A DNA stretch of 64,000 bases from Planctomonas sp. JC2975 (GCF_012985205.1 NZ_JABEKS010000001.1:2046001-2110000); one strand, 5' to 3'; shown: positions 26,671 through 38,318, counted from the first letter of the stretch. The notes: generated from the sequence alone by a model not told the origin. Program-made: numbers and translations.

Positions 26671-27278
26671 GACCGGCTCCCCTCGCCCGAGCCGTCCGGC
26701 TCGGCATCCGAGGATCGACCTACGGCTTCAGCCCCGGCCCCGGGTCCGGTTCCGGAATCGGCAGATGCGGATGCCCGCACTCGCTCCAGCAGCACGTCCA
26801 CCCGTCCCAGCCCCGGCAGCTCGGCATCCGGGTCGACGTCCAGCCACGGTGCGAGCACGAACTCGCGCTCTGCGGCGCGCGGATGCGGCAGCACGAGCGT
26901 CTCGTCGTCCACGTACCTGCCGCCCATCGCGATGAGGTCGAGGTCGAGCGTGCGGTCGCCCCAGCGCTCTACGCGCACGCGCCCGTTGGCATCCTCGATG
27001 CGGTGCAGCTCGTCGAGGAGCGCGTGCGGATCCAGCGCCGCGGAGATGAGCGCGATGCCGTTGAGGTAGCGCGGGGCGTCCTGGTCGACGCCGTCCAGCC
27101 TCAGCGCCGCGGTCTCGTGCAGGGACGAGACGGCGTCCAGCCGCACGCCCGGAGTGGACGCGAGGTCGTCGAGCGCCGCTCGGATCGTGGCCTCACGGTC
27201 GCCGAGGTTGCTGCCGAACGCGACAACGGCGGGCTCGAGGGGCCGCATCCGCTGCGGTTTCGGTGCGACCGGGCTCAT
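26667..27278 (-). CDS. folK: 2-amino-4-hydroxy-6-hydroxymethyldihydropteridine diphosphokinase
   Basis: A 203-residue HPPK. ATG at 27278 overlaps folB (ATGA). Family motifs: VVAFGSNLGDREATI at the start, RYLNGIALI, and the signature RWGDRTLDLDLIAMGG followed by LVLPHPRAAEREFVLAPW. It transfers pyrophosphate from ATP to the hydroxymethylpterin made by FolB. The last 40 residues (Gly/Ser/Asp-rich) go beyond the usual length and look disordered. Confidence 0.96.
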   Translation of the reverse strand: MSPVAPKPQRMRPLEPAVVAFGSNLGDREATIRAALDDLASTPGVRLDAVSSLHETAALRLDGVDQDAPRYLNGIALISAALDPHALLDELHRIEDANGRVRVERWGDRTLDLDLIAMGGRYVDDETLVLPHPRAAEREFVLAPWLDVDPDAELPGLGRVDVLLERVRASASADSGTGPGAGAEAVGRSSDAEPDGSGEGSRS

Positions 27279-27745
27279 AGCGCCTGCTCCTGACCGGACG
27301 GCATCTCGCCCGGCGTCTCGTCCGGCTGGGTCGTCGCATCGGAGCGTCCGAGCGCGCCGGCCGGCGCGGTCGTGCCATCGGCCCATGCGCGGTCCCTCAC
27401 CACGGTGACGGCCACGTCATCGAATGGCACGGAGATGGGTGCGCTCGGCTTGTGCACCGTCACCTCGACGTGCTCGACAGGGAACGACAACGCGACCCGT
27501 GCCACCCGCTCCGCCACCGTTTCGATGAGGTCGACGGGATCGGATGCCACGGCCTCCGCGACGGCCTCCGCCAGCTCCCCGTAGTGCACGGTGGCCGCGA
27601 GCTCGTCGCCGCGCGCGGCGGGAGCCAGGTCGAGCCACGCGACGACGTCGATGACGAAGTCCTGACCCTGCTCGCGCTCGAAGTCGAACACCCCGTGGTG
27701 GGCGTGCACCCGCAGCCCGCTCAGCGTGATGCGATCGGCGTTCAT
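27275..27745 (-). CDS. folB: Dihydroneopterin aldolase
   Basis: A 156-residue FolB starting at MNADRITLSGLRVHAHHGVF. The GVFDFEREQGQDFVIDV region and VEVTVHKPSAP near 100 are family marks; the Glu and Lys needed for catalysis are in place. It makes hydroxymethyl-dihydropterin from dihydroneopterin. The normal enzyme is about 120 residues; the last 35 here are an extra low-complexity tail. Overlaps folP and folK by 4 bp each. Confidence 0.95.
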   Translation of the reverse strand: MNADRITLSGLRVHAHHGVFDFEREQGQDFVIDVVAWLDLAPAARGDELAATVHYGELAEAVAEAVASDPVDLIETVAERVARVALSFPVEHVEVTVHKPSAPISVPFDDVAVTVVRDRAWADGTTAPAGALGRSDATTQPDETPGEMPSGQEQAL

Positions 27746-28593
27746 CGGATGCCCCTCCCGCTTTCCGTACCCATCGCGGCGGATCCGCCGTCCCAATGCC
27801 GCACGACGTCCAGCGCGATCCTGGTGGACACCACATCGTGCACGCGCACGCCCCACACGCCTTCCCTGGCGGCGAGCGCAGCGACGACCGCGCTCGGCAG
27901 GTCGCGGTCCTGCGGTGTCGCTCCGTCCCACATCAGGTCGGACAAGAACCGCTTGCGCGAGGCTCCGAGCAGCACCGGCAGGCCGGCGGTCTCGAAGTCG
28001 CGCAGGTGCCGCAGCACATCCCAGTTGTGATCCGACGTCTTCGCGAAGCCCAGCCCAGGGTCGACGATGATCCGTTCCGGCGCCACGCCATCGGCTTCGA
28101 GCGCGTCGACACGACGGAAGAGCTCCTCGCGGATCTCGCGCGCGGCATCCGTGTAGTGGGCCAGGTCGTTCATCGTTCGGCTGTGTCCACGCCAGTGCAT
28201 CACGACGTAGTCGACGCCACGGTCGGCGACCAGGGGTCCCATCGCCGGGTCGGCCAGACCGCCGGAGACGTCGTTGACGAGCTGCGCTCCCGCGTCGACG
28301 GCTGCTCTGGCAGTCTCGCTGTTCATCGTGTCGATGCTCACGCGGATGCCGCGCCCCGCCAGTTCCCGCACCACCGGCAGCACGCGCTCCAGCTCAGCAG
28401 GAACGGGCACGCGCTCAGCGCCCGGACGGGTGGACTCACCGCCGACGTCCACGATGTGCGCGCCCTGCGCGGCGAGCTCGAGGCCATGTGCGATCGCGGC
28501 ATCGGTGGATGCCCACCGCCCGCCGTCGCTGAACGAATCCGGCGTCACGTTGAGCACGCCCATGATGAGGGTCGTCTGGCCTGCGAAACTCAC
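27742..28593 (-). CDS. folP: Dihydropteroate synthase
   Basis: A 283-residue DHPS. The GTG at 28593 overlaps folE's stop (GTGA). Signatures: LIMGVLNVTPDSFSDGG, DVGGESTRPGAERVP, NDVSGG, PGLGFAKTSDHN and LLGASRKRFL. It joins hydroxymethylpterin diphosphate to p-aminobenzoate and is the sulfonamide target. Confidence 0.97.
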   Translation of the reverse strand: MSFAGQTTLIMGVLNVTPDSFSDGGRWASTDAAIAHGLELAAQGAHIVDVGGESTRPGAERVPVPAELERVLPVVRELAGRGIRVSIDTMNSETARAAVDAGAQLVNDVSGGLADPAMGPLVADRGVDYVVMHWRGHSRTMNDLAHYTDAAREIREELFRRVDALEADGVAPERIIVDPGLGFAKTSDHNWDVLRHLRDFETAGLPVLLGASRKRFLSDLMWDGATPQDRDLPSAVVAALAAREGVWGVRVHDVVSTRIALDVVRHWDGGSAAMGTESGRGIR

Positions 28594-29162
28594 TGCAAGC
28601 CCCTGCCGATGAGGGCGATGAGCTCGGCTCGCACGACCGGGTCGCTGAGCTCGCCGCGGCTCGCGATCGTGACTGTCGAGGCATCCGTCTGGCGGGTGCC
28701 GCGCGTCGTCACGCACGCGTGCCTCGCGTCGAGCACCACGAGAACGCCACGCGGATCGAGGCCCTCGACGAACGTGTCGGCGATCTCCTCGGTCAGCCGT
28801 TCCTGCACCTGCGGCCGTGCAGCGAGGATCTCCACCACCTTGGGCAGACGGCCAAGACCCACCACGCGCTCGCGCGGAAGGTACGCCAGGTGGGCGACAC
28901 CGGTGAACGGCAGCAGGTGGTGCTCGCACATCGAGCGGAAGTGGATGTCGCGCAGCAGCACCGTCTCGGCGTCGCTGTCTCCGAGCGGAACGGTGTCGCG
29001 CAACGGCTCCGCCGGATCCAGACCGAGCCCGCCGAAGAACTCCTCGTAGGAGTCGGCAACGCGCGACGGAGTCTGCGCGAGCCCCGGACGCGCGACATCC
29101 TCGCCGATAGCGGCGAGGATGTCGGCGACGGCCGCTTCCACACGTGCGCGGTCGATAGCCAT
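28590..29162 (-). CDS. folE: GTP cyclohydrolase I
   Basis: A 190-residue enzyme, normal length. Zn and catalytic motifs are RSMCEHHLLPFTGVAHLAY and VVLDARHACVTTRGTRQ (second Cys and His). It opens GTP to dihydroneopterin triphosphate, the first folate step. 18 bp downstream of ftsH, so the block ftsH-folE-folP-folB-folK-DUF3180 is probably co-transcribed. Confidence 0.97.
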   Translation of the reverse strand: MAIDRARVEAAVADILAAIGEDVARPGLAQTPSRVADSYEEFFGGLGLDPAEPLRDTVPLGDSDAETVLLRDIHFRSMCEHHLLPFTGVAHLAYLPRERVVGLGRLPKVVEILAARPQVQERLTEEIADTFVEGLDPRGVLVVLDARHACVTTRGTRQTDASTVTIASRGELSDPVVRAELIALIGRGLQ

Positions 29163-29180
29163 ACAGCTATTGTGCCGGGG

Positions 29181-31184
<2,004 letters not shown>

Positions 31185-31478
31185 GGTGAAGTCAGGGTAC
31201 CGCCACGCTCCTGGAGGCCGTCTGCGTGTTCGCCCTCGGCGTGCACTGTGCTTCCTGTGCGCCGGTCACTGCCCTGCGCACCGCTGTCGGCCTCGCGACG
31301 AAACGAGTCCGGCGACGTGCACGCCGCCGACTCCAGGAGCGGCCCACGTCCGCCTCGGTGCGACCTGCGTCCTGCCTGCGGCACGCACGCCGTCGGAGTC
31401 GACGGCCACCCCCTCGTCCACCGCGTGGAAGACCGCGACCGGACCCCGCGCCCGACAGTATCCGCGAGGAGCGGACGG

Positions 31479-32033
<555 letters not shown>

Positions 32034-32142
32034 GCGTCCATCCTCGCATGCGCGCTGGAGCCGGGACCCAAGGTCATTTCCGGCCCACGCCGCGGCGCTC
32101 CTCGCGCTCGGCCGGACAGCGGAACGATGCCGCCGGACGCGC

Positions 32143-33183
32143 TCAGTGCTCGTGGGGCAGCACCGTCGTCGACCCTGTCGTGGAGAAGACGACGTGACCA
32201 CCGGATCGTGACGCGCTGATCCCACCTGGCAGGTCGAGCGCCTTCTGCCCGTGCCAGTCGGTCACCAACCTGGCCACGGCGAGCACATGAACGCGCTCCA
32301 GCGCGACGCCGAATTCGCTCGACACGACATAACGGATGATGCGGTTGCGCAGCGCAGGCGGATTGGCCTCCAGCGCACCGACCGACACGGCGATGCCGGC
32401 CTCGGCCGGCGCGCAGATGTCCTCGATGACCTCCTCGATCATCTCGTCGAACGCCTCGGCATCCTCGCGGAGCTGTTCAGCTGTGCGCGCGAGCGCTTCG
32501 GCAACACCCGGACCGAGCTCACGCTCCAGCGCAGGCAGAACGTTCCGTCGCACGCGCACGCGCGTATAAGAGGGGTCGAGATTGTGCGGGTCGTCCCACG
32601 GATCGAGTCCGGCATCCAGGCACGCCTGCCGCGTCGTCGCGCGCCGGATGCCCAGTAGGGGCCTCAGCACAGATCCGGCCTCACTCGCCATCCCCTGAAG
32701 GCTGGCGGCGCCGGACCCGCGGGCAAGCCCGAGCAGAACGGTCTCTGCCTGATCGTCGAGCGTGTGGGCGATCAGCACCCGCGTCGCACCGGTCTCGGTC
32801 AGCGCCTCGGCGAACGCGGCGTATCGCGCATCCCTGGCGGCGTTCTCCGGACCCCCGCCGTCGACCCCCTGAGCGACACGAACCCGCTTGACGACCGCGG
32901 GGGCCAGGCCGAGGGCGACCGCCTGCGCACGCGCGCGGTCCGCGGTCTCGGCGGACGCATCCTGCAGCCCGTGGTCCACGATGACGGCGCCCACCCGGAT
33001 GCCGGCTCTCGGCCCCTCGAAAGCAGCACCGGCCGCGAGCGCGAGCGAGTCCGGACCCCCGGAGAGCCCCACCAGCACGAGGTCACCCTCTGCGACTCCC
33101 GCGGATGCCAGACCTTCCCGCACAGCGCGCCGGATGTCCGCGATCGGCGGTGTCAGCCGCGGGCGACGTTCAGCATCGGTCAC
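32143..33183 (-). CDS. tilS: tRNA(Ile)-lysidine synthase
   Basis: A 346-residue N-type ATP pyrophosphatase with the PP-loop [14 protein letters not shown] near 36-49, [19 protein letters not shown] near 140 and a C-terminal tRNA-binding region. It adds lysine to C34 of the minor Ile tRNA so that it reads AUA. Divergent from ppa; the 234-bp gap 33184-33417 must carry both promoters. Confidence 0.95.
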   Translation of the reverse strand: MTDAERRPRLTPPIADIRRAVREGLASAGVAEGDLVLVGLSGGPDSLALAAGAAFEGPRAGIRVGAVIVDHGLQDASAETADRARAQAVALGLAPAVVKRVRVAQGVDGGGPENAARDARYAAFAEALTETGATRVLIAHTLDDQAETVLLGLARGSGAASLQGMASEAGSVLRPLLGIRRATTRQACLDAGLDPWDDPHNLDPSYTRVRVRRNVLPALERELGPGVAEALARTAEQLREDAEAFDEMIEEVIEDICAPAEAGIAVSVGALEANPPALRNRIIRYVVSSEFGVALERVHVLAVARLVTDWHGQKALDLPGGISASRSGGHVVFSTTGSTTVLPHEH

Positions 33184-33417
33184 GTCTCCACGCTACGGCC
33201 TGCCGTGCGCTTCCGTACCTCGGGCGACGCCGGGCACCGGCCGAGCGGATGTTGTCCGGGCATTCACGGTGACGGCATCCGGAGAAGCGCGTGGGCGGGG
33301 TGCCCAGTGCCCACGGGTAGATTGGATGCGCATGTCTGCGGCGGTGACGCGTGTGTCCGGCCGCTTCGGACATCCCATCAGCCATCCCGCACATCCACCG
33401 AATGAACTGGAGCACCC

Positions 33418-33909
33418 ATGGCCGACTACGACGCGATCATCGAGATTCCGCGCGGAAGCCGCAACAAGTACGAAGTCGACCACGAGACCGGACGGGTGTT
33501 CCTGGACCGCGTGCTGTACACGAACTTCAGCTACCCGACCGACTACGGATTCTTCGAGAACACGCTCGGTGAAGACGGCGATCCGCTCGACGTGCTCGTG
33601 CTGCTGGACTACCCGCTGTTCCCCGGTGTCGGCGTGAAGGTGCGCCCGGTCGGCGTGCTCCACATGAGCGACGAGGCAGGCGGCGACGACAAGATCATCG
33701 CCGTGCAGTACAAGGATCCGCGCTGGTCGCACATCCAGGACGTCGACGATATCGCCGAGTACACGAAGAAGGAGATCCAGCACTTCTTCGAGCACTACAA
33801 GGACCTCGAGCCCGGCAAGTGGGTCAAGGTGGACGCCTGGGGCAACGCGGCAGACGCCGACCGGCTCGTGCAGGAGGCCATCGCCCGCCTCGCCGAGCAG
33901 GGTCACTGA
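33418..33909 (+). CDS. ppa: Inorganic pyrophosphatase, family I
   Basis: A 163-residue soluble pyrophosphatase. Metal-binding signature [12 protein letters not shown] and the [16 protein letters not shown] region are intact. It hydrolyses pyrophosphate and pulls biosynthetic reactions forward. Full length, ATG start after GGAGCACCC. Confidence 0.97.
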   Translation: MADYDAIIEIPRGSRNKYEVDHETGRVFLDRVLYTNFSYPTDYGFFENTLGEDGDPLDVLVLLDYPLFPGVGVKVRPVGVLHMSDEAGGDDKIIAVQYKDPRWSHIQDVDDIAEYTKKEIQHFFEHYKDLEPGKWVKVDAWGNAADADRLVQEAIARLAEQGH

Positions 33910-33929
33910 GACCGCCCGTAGCGCCCCTG

Positions 33930-34877
33930 GTGGCGCGGAGACCGAGTAGAGCAGCGCTCGCCGCCATCGCGGCGAGCGCTGCTCTCGCTCTGCTCTCGGG
34001 ATGCTCCGCGGCCCAGGACGCGCCGCCGCCCACGCACTCGTCTGCGCACACCGCGACCGGCGCGACGCCCGTACCTTCCATCGACGCCGCGGCGCTGGAT
34101 GCCGAGCTGAAAGGCATCGAGTCTCACTACGGCGCGCGGGTAGGCGTGCAACTGATCGACACCGGCACTCGCATCTCGTTCGGATACCGAGCCGACGAAC
34201 GCTTCGCGCTCGACTCCACCGCCAAGCTGCTCACGTCTGGCATGCTGCTGAAGGAGGCCGACGACGCGCGCCTCGCTACGGTCATCCCCTACGACGGCTC
34301 CGAGCTGCAGTCCTACTCGCCGATCACGTCGCAGCATGTGCAGACGGGGATGACACTCTCCGCCCTCATCGCAGCGGCTCTGCAGTACAGCGACAACACG
34401 GCCGCGAATCTCCTGTACGACCAGCTCGGCGGGCCTGCCGCCGCCCAGGATCGGCTGCGCTCCTGGGGCGACTCCGTCACGAACCTCGACCGGATCGAGC
34501 CGGACCTCAATTCGGCGCTGCCGGGCGATGCTCGCGACTCGTCGACGCCGGCACAGATGGCGGCGAATGCGAAGGCGCTGCTCATCGGTGATCGGCTCTC
34601 GAGCTCCCGCCGGCAGACCCTGGTCGACACGATGCTGGCGAACACCACAGGGGATTCCTTCATCCGCGCGGGGGTCCCATCCGGCTGGCGGGTCGCGGAC
34701 AAGACCGGCAACGGGGGTTACGGTTCGCGGAACGACATCGCGGTGCTCTATCCGCCCGACGCCCGACCGATCGTGCTGGCGATCTACACCACCAGAAGCA
34801 CAGCGGATGCCGCCTCCGACGACGACCTCATCGCCACCGTCACACGTGCGGTCGTCGGTGCCCTGCCGAACGGATGA
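33930..34877 (+). CDS. Class A beta-lactamase-like lipoprotein
   Basis: About 315 residues. The GTG at 33930 is the best start because it gives Arg residues, a hydrophobic stretch and the lipobox LLSGC; no ribosome site is clear. All class A elements are present: STAK (nucleophile Ser and Lys), YSDNTA, the general base in RIEPDLN and KTG in VADKTGNGG. It should be exported and lipid-anchored. It starts 20 bp after ppa. Whether it hydrolyses clinically relevant beta-lactams or is a transpeptidase-like relative cannot be told from sequence. Confidence 0.85.
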   Translation: MARRPSRAALAAIAASAALALLSGCSAAQDAPPPTHSSAHTATGATPVPSIDAAALDAELKGIESHYGARVGVQLIDTGTRISFGYRADERFALDSTAKLLTSGMLLKEADDARLATVIPYDGSELQSYSPITSQHVQTGMTLSALIAAALQYSDNTAANLLYDQLGGPAAAQDRLRSWGDSVTNLDRIEPDLNSALPGDARDSSTPAQMAANAKALLIGDRLSSSRRQTLVDTMLANTTGDSFIRAGVPSGWRVADKTGNGGYGSRNDIAVLYPPDARPIVLAIYTTRSTADAASDDDLIATVTRAVVGALPNG

Positions 34878-34934
34878 TCCGCTGCGGCACATGACACGGC
34901 TCGTCGCCGCGCCGCGGATCGAGCGGGACGCGCC

Positions 34935-36407
34935 TCAGGCGGACGGCCTCGCCACGTACGGATAGGGAGATCCCCACAGACTCTCGATCGCCAACGGCTC
35001 TCCATAGTCCCGTGCGGCGATGATCTGGTTGCCCCCTAGGTAGATGGCGTCATGGTAGAAGCCGCCGTCGTACCAGAAGATGATGTCGCCACGTTGGCGC
35101 TGGCTCAGCGGAACCACCTGACCGCGCGACTGCGCCGTGTAGAACTGGTCGGAAACGCTGTGCGAGCCGACGTAGATCCCGGCCGCACCGTAGGCCGCCA
35201 TGACGAGGCCGGAGCAGTCGTAGTAGACGGGTCCCGCGCCGCCGAGATCGTACGGCGCTCCGATGTGCGCCGTCGCATAGGCGATCGCCGTCTCGACCGC
35301 ACTGCTGTTGGGCGCTCCGACCGATCCGCCACCCCCCGAGGGTGCAGAACCTCCGCCGCCGCCCGATCCACCGGACGAGGTACCGCCCGACGAGCCGCCT
35401 GCCGACCCTGGCGAGCCACCCGCCGCCTGAGCGGGTGGCGGCGGTGGCGGAGCCGACTTCGCGGCGTCCTCCGCGGCCTTCGCCGCCACACCGACGGCGT
35501 ACTGCTGCGCCACCTGTTCGGACGTGTTCTGCAGCGACGCCAGCTGGGTGACGAGTTCGGCCTGCTTCGTCTGCTGGGTCGCCAGAGCCGCACGAGCCGC
35601 TGTTGCGGCATCCTTCGCCTTCTGCAAGGCGGTGGCCGCGGCATCCGCGAGCTGTTTCCTCGCCTTTTCGGCTGCTGTCGCCTGGTCGGCGATCGACGCT
35701 GCGGCGTTCTTGTCACTGAGTGCCTGGCGGTAGATCGTTGCGGATTGCTCCGTCAGCTGGCTCATCGCACTGAGCTGGTCGAGCAACTGATCGGATGCGT
35801 CGGCGTCGCCACCGGAGAGGAACAGGTTCACCGAGGAGTCGCCGCCGGACTTCGCCAGATGGGATGCCAGCAGCCCCGCCCGCAGAGCGGACGCCTTCGC
35901 CGTCTTCTCCGCCGCCTTGGACTCCTTCTGCAGGTCGTCGGACTTGGCCGTGGCGTCGTCGAGCTTGCCCTTGGTGACGAGGTACGCCTCCGCGGCGAGG
36001 TCCGCCTGAACGCTTGCGGCATCCGCCTGCTTCTGCAGATCGCCGATCAGGCCGGTGATCTTGTCGACGAGCGCCTGCTGGTCCGCGACGTTCCGCTTGG
36101 CCTGCTGCACGTCGTTCCAGTTCGGATAGTCGTCGGCGTGCGCGGGCGGCACAGCGATGCCGATGGCACCGGTCATCACACCCACTGCGGCGGCGCCAAG
36201 GGACAGCGATCCGAGCCCGAAGCCGGACGTGCGGTGCTGCGGATGCTCGCCCCCATCGTCTTCGATGGGTGGATCTGCAATGGGATGCCCGGCAGGACCC
36301 CACGCAGAGGTACGTGCCCGCTGGCGGCGCTGTGCCTGCAGGATGTCGTTCTCACGGCGCAGACGTTCTTCCGCCCGCGCGCTCTCGTTCGGCGATTCGG
36401 TTGCCAT
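34935..36407 (-). CDS. Secreted coiled-coil NlpC/P60 peptidoglycan hydrolase
   Basis: 490 residues. After about 60 cytoplasmic residues comes a hydrophobic export segment ending PAHA, then DDYPNWNDVQ opens a long Ala/Lys/Gln-rich coiled coil (about 100-335), a Pro and Gly/Ser linker, and a C-terminal NlpC/P60 domain with catalytic Cys in YYDCSGLV and His in FYHDAIYLGG. It should cut stem peptides in the cell wall. The ATG at 36407 follows GGGGGG. Together with the next gene upstream it forms a paralogous pair sharing the export-plus-coiled-coil part. Confidence 0.92.
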   Translation of the reverse strand: MATESPNESARAEERLRRENDILQAQRRQRARTSAWGPAGHPIADPPIEDDGGEHPQHRTSGFGLGSLSLGAAAVGVMTGAIGIAVPPAHADDYPNWNDVQQAKRNVADQQALVDKITGLIGDLQKQADAASVQADLAAEAYLVTKGKLDDATAKSDDLQKESKAAEKTAKASALRAGLLASHLAKSGGDSSVNLFLSGGDADASDQLLDQLSAMSQLTEQSATIYRQALSDKNAAASIADQATAAEKARKQLADAAATALQKAKDAATAARAALATQQTKQAELVTQLASLQNTSEQVAQQYAVGVAAKAAEDAAKSAPPPPPPAQAAGGSPGSAGGSSGGTSSGGSGGGGGSAPSGGGGSVGAPNSSAVETAIAYATAHIGAPYDLGGAGPVYYDCSGLVMAAYGAAGIYVGSHSVSDQFYTAQSRGQVVPLSQRQRGDIIFWYDGGFYHDAIYLGGNQIIAARDYGEPLAIESLWGSPYPYVARPSA

Positions 36408-36426
36408 ATCGCCCCCCGCGATATTT

Positions 36427-37698
36427 TCAGCCGAGCGGGGCTCCCCGATCAGCCATGAACGGGATCGGATTGATGGCGCTCCCGTCGTTCCGCACCTCGA
36501 AGTGCAGGTGACATCCTGTCGAGTTCCCGGTTGAGCCCACCCTCGCGATCGGCTCCCCCGCACCGACGTTCTCGCCGATGCTCACCATGATGCCTCCTGA
36601 CACGATATGTCCGTATCCGGTGGAAATGCCATTTCCGTTGTCCAACAGGACGAAGTTCCCGTACCCGCCGTTCGGACCCGCCCACGTGACGACACCGTCG
36701 TGAGCGGCGTAGATCGTGTTGTTGCAACCCGCCCCGATGTCCACGCCTTCGTGGTAGGTCGTACAGCCGGAACAGGGCGCGACTCGGTATCCGAAGTAGT
36801 CGGTGATCGGACCGCTCGCCGGTACCGCCCAGCCCTGTGGTCCGACGTGTCCACCCTGTCGTGCCGCCGCCGCGGCGGCCTCTTCCGCCTTGCGGCGCGC
36901 TTCGACGCCGGCCTGGTAACCGGCGACGGTCGCGGTCGTCGTGTCCTGCAGCGCCTTGAGCTGCGCCTCGAGGATGACGGACTGCGCCTGCTGCGCCGCC
37001 AACGCCGCTTGCGCGGCCTGTGCTGCGGCGATGGCCTTCTTCAGCGCGGCATCCGCTGCGGATCGCAACTGCTCGCGCTCGTGGAACGCGGCCGTTGCCT
37101 GGTCGCTCATGGATTTGGCCGTGTTCCGCGCCTGCGCAGCCTGCTGGTACACGCCGCTCGTGTTTTCGACGAGCTTGGAGGCGGATCCGAGGTGGTCGAG
37201 CAGCTTGGCGGCATCCTTCGGATCCTTCGATCCGCTCAAGAAGATGTTGGCCGACAGGTCGCCCCCGCCGGTGCGGTAGAGCTCCGCGACGAGGCGTCCA
37301 GCCTGGGTGGTCGCGGCATCCGCCTTCTTCGTCAGTTCGGATGCCTGAGCCTGCATCGTCTGCGACTTCACGTCGGCCGCGTCGAACCTCTGCTGGGCCA
37401 GGTTGAACTCGTTGCCGGCAGCGACGGATGCGGCCTGGGTCTGCCCGACCTGCGCCTGCAGGCCCGCGATCAGGCCCTGGATCTTCGTGACCTCGGCCTG
37501 CGCCGCGGCCTCGTTGGCCTTCGCTGCCTGCACGTCGGCCCAGCTCGGGTAGTCGTCAGCATGAGCTGGAGCGGCGACGCCGCCCACCAGCACGACAGCG
37601 ATGACACCGACCAGAATCCGGCTGAGAGCACCGACAGCGGACGCGCGCGACACTCCTCGAAAGAGCGCGCGTCGTCGCGTGCTTTCGTCTGGCGTCAT
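36427..37698 (-). CDS. Secreted coiled-coil M23 peptidase (LytM-like)
   Basis: 423 residues. Signal segment ending APAHA, then DDYPSWADVQ and a coiled coil (about 50-290), then an M23 domain with YHEGVDIGAG, GNGISTGYGHI and CHLHFEVR (metal ligands). Two Cys pairs (PCSGC; GCNNT...GCHLHF) are unusual for a cytosol-free Gram-positive wall enzyme and may form disulfides. M23 enzymes cut peptide cross-bridges, or act as inactive activators when the ligands are lost; here the ligands are kept. 19 bp upstream of the NlpC gene. Confidence 0.92.
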   Translation of the reverse strand: MTPDESTRRRALFRGVSRASAVGALSRILVGVIAVVLVGGVAAPAHADDYPSWADVQAAKANEAAAQAEVTKIQGLIAGLQAQVGQTQAASVAAGNEFNLAQQRFDAADVKSQTMQAQASELTKKADAATTQAGRLVAELYRTGGGDLSANIFLSGSKDPKDAAKLLDHLGSASKLVENTSGVYQQAAQARNTAKSMSDQATAAFHEREQLRSAADAALKKAIAAAQAAQAALAAQQAQSVILEAQLKALQDTTTATVAGYQAGVEARRKAEEAAAAAARQGGHVGPQGWAVPASGPITDYFGYRVAPCSGCTTYHEGVDIGAGCNNTIYAAHDGVVTWAGPNGGYGNFVLLDNGNGISTGYGHIVSGGIMVSIGENVGAGEPIARVGSTGNSTGCHLHFEVRNDGSAINPIPFMADRGAPLG

Positions 37699-37855
37699 GG
37701 CGCTCGTCCTCGGGTGGGTCGCGGAGTGTCCGTCGGGCGGTGTGCTTGAGCGACTGTACCCCTGGGGTGACGGGGGTTCGGCACATTCTCGGGGGTGGCG
37801 GGAATCGACGTGCGGAGGGCGACTCGCCCGGGGTGCGCGGCCGCATCCGCTCGGT

Positions 37856-37884
37856 TTGGCAATCGCCGAGGGGTCATCTAAGCT
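37856..37884 (+). promoter_or_regulatory. Sigma-70-type promoter for the tRNA genes
   Basis: TTGGCA (37856-37861), a 17-bp spacer and TAAGCT (37879-37884), about 34 bp before tRNA-Glu. Good match in spacing and position for the tRNA-Glu/tRNA-Asp transcript. Confidence 0.6.
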
Positions 37885-37917
37885 AAACCCTCGGAAGTCA
37901 GCGCCGTGAGCGTGGAC

Positions 37918-37990
37918 GGCCCCATCGTTTAGTGGCCTAGGACGCCGCCCTTTCACGGCGGTAGCACGGGTTCGAATCCCGTTGGGGTCA
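37918..37990 (+). tRNA. tRNA-Glu (TTC)
   Basis: 73 nt with a full cloverleaf: acceptor GGCCCCA/TGGGGTC, anticodon stem CCGCC/GGCGG with loop CTTTCAC (anticodon TTC), T-loop TTCGAAT. No encoded CCA. First of three clustered tRNAs. Confidence 0.97.
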
Positions 37991-38033
37991 CGCTATGATT
38001 GTCTTCCGAAACATAAAACTGAACACACCATAT

Positions 38034-38107
38034 GGCCCTGTAGCGCAGTTGGTTAGCGTGCCGCCCTGTCACGGCGGAGGTCGCGGGTTCAAGTCCCGTC
38101 AGGGTCG
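38034..38107 (+). tRNA. tRNA-Asp (GTC)
   Basis: 74 nt: acceptor GGCCCTG/CAGGGTC, anticodon stem CCGCC/GGCGG with loop CTGTCAC (anticodon GTC), T-loop TTCAAGT, discriminator G. 43 bp after tRNA-Glu and followed directly by a terminator. Confidence 0.97.
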
Positions 38108-38113
38108 CTCTGG

Positions 38114-38143
38114 AGAAGCCCTCCTTCGTGGAGGGCTTCTTTT
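38114..38143 (+). terminator. Intrinsic terminator after tRNA-Asp
   Basis: Perfect 11-bp stem AGAAGCCCTCC/GGAGGGCTTCT with a 5-nt loop followed by TTTT. It ends the tRNA-Glu/tRNA-Asp transcript, so tRNA-Phe needs its own promoter. Confidence 0.9.
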
Positions 38144-38168
38144 CCAGTAGGCGTCTTTCGGATGCCAT

Positions 38169-38244
38169 GGCTCTGTAGCTCAGTTGGTAGAGCGTTCGAC
38201 TGAAAATCGAAAGGTCACCGGATCGATGCCGGTCGGAGCCACCA
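38169..38244 (+). tRNA. tRNA-Phe (GAA), integration target
   Basis: 76 nt including an encoded CCA. Acceptor GGCTCTG/CGGAGCC, anticodon loop CTGAAAA (GAA), T-stem ACCGG/CCGGT. The T-loop reads ATCGATG, so position 54, nearly always T, is A. The 3' half (from 38207) is the repeated attachment core of the elements downstream, and its 3' end may have been replaced by an element-borne copy. Confidence 0.95.
38207..38244. repeat. Attachment-site copy 1 (3' end of tRNA-Phe)
   Basis: 38 bp identical at 36 positions to 59817-59854 and clearly related to 49982-50024. In all three copies a related terminator and an integrase 3' end (minus strand) follow on the right. Left end of element A. Confidence 0.85.
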
Positions 38245-38251
38245 AGTAAAA

Positions 38252-38284
38252 CCCCCGATCCCACTGGGAATCGGGGGCTTTTTT
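38252..38284 (+). terminator. Intrinsic terminator after tRNA-Phe
   Basis: CCCCCGATCCC / GGGAATCGGGGG stem (one bulged A) followed by a run of six T. Degenerate copies of the same hairpin sit after the att copies at 50028-50063 and 59859-59879, so it travels with the att site. Confidence 0.9.
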
Positions 38285-38318
38285 GTCTCTGCCTCGGGAG
38301 TCCCTTGGAGTCGTTTGA

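Noticed and set aside
34878-34934. Terminator between the beta-lactamase and NlpC genes
   Set aside because: GATCCGC...GCGGATC arms exist, but the loop is long and no T-run follows on either strand.
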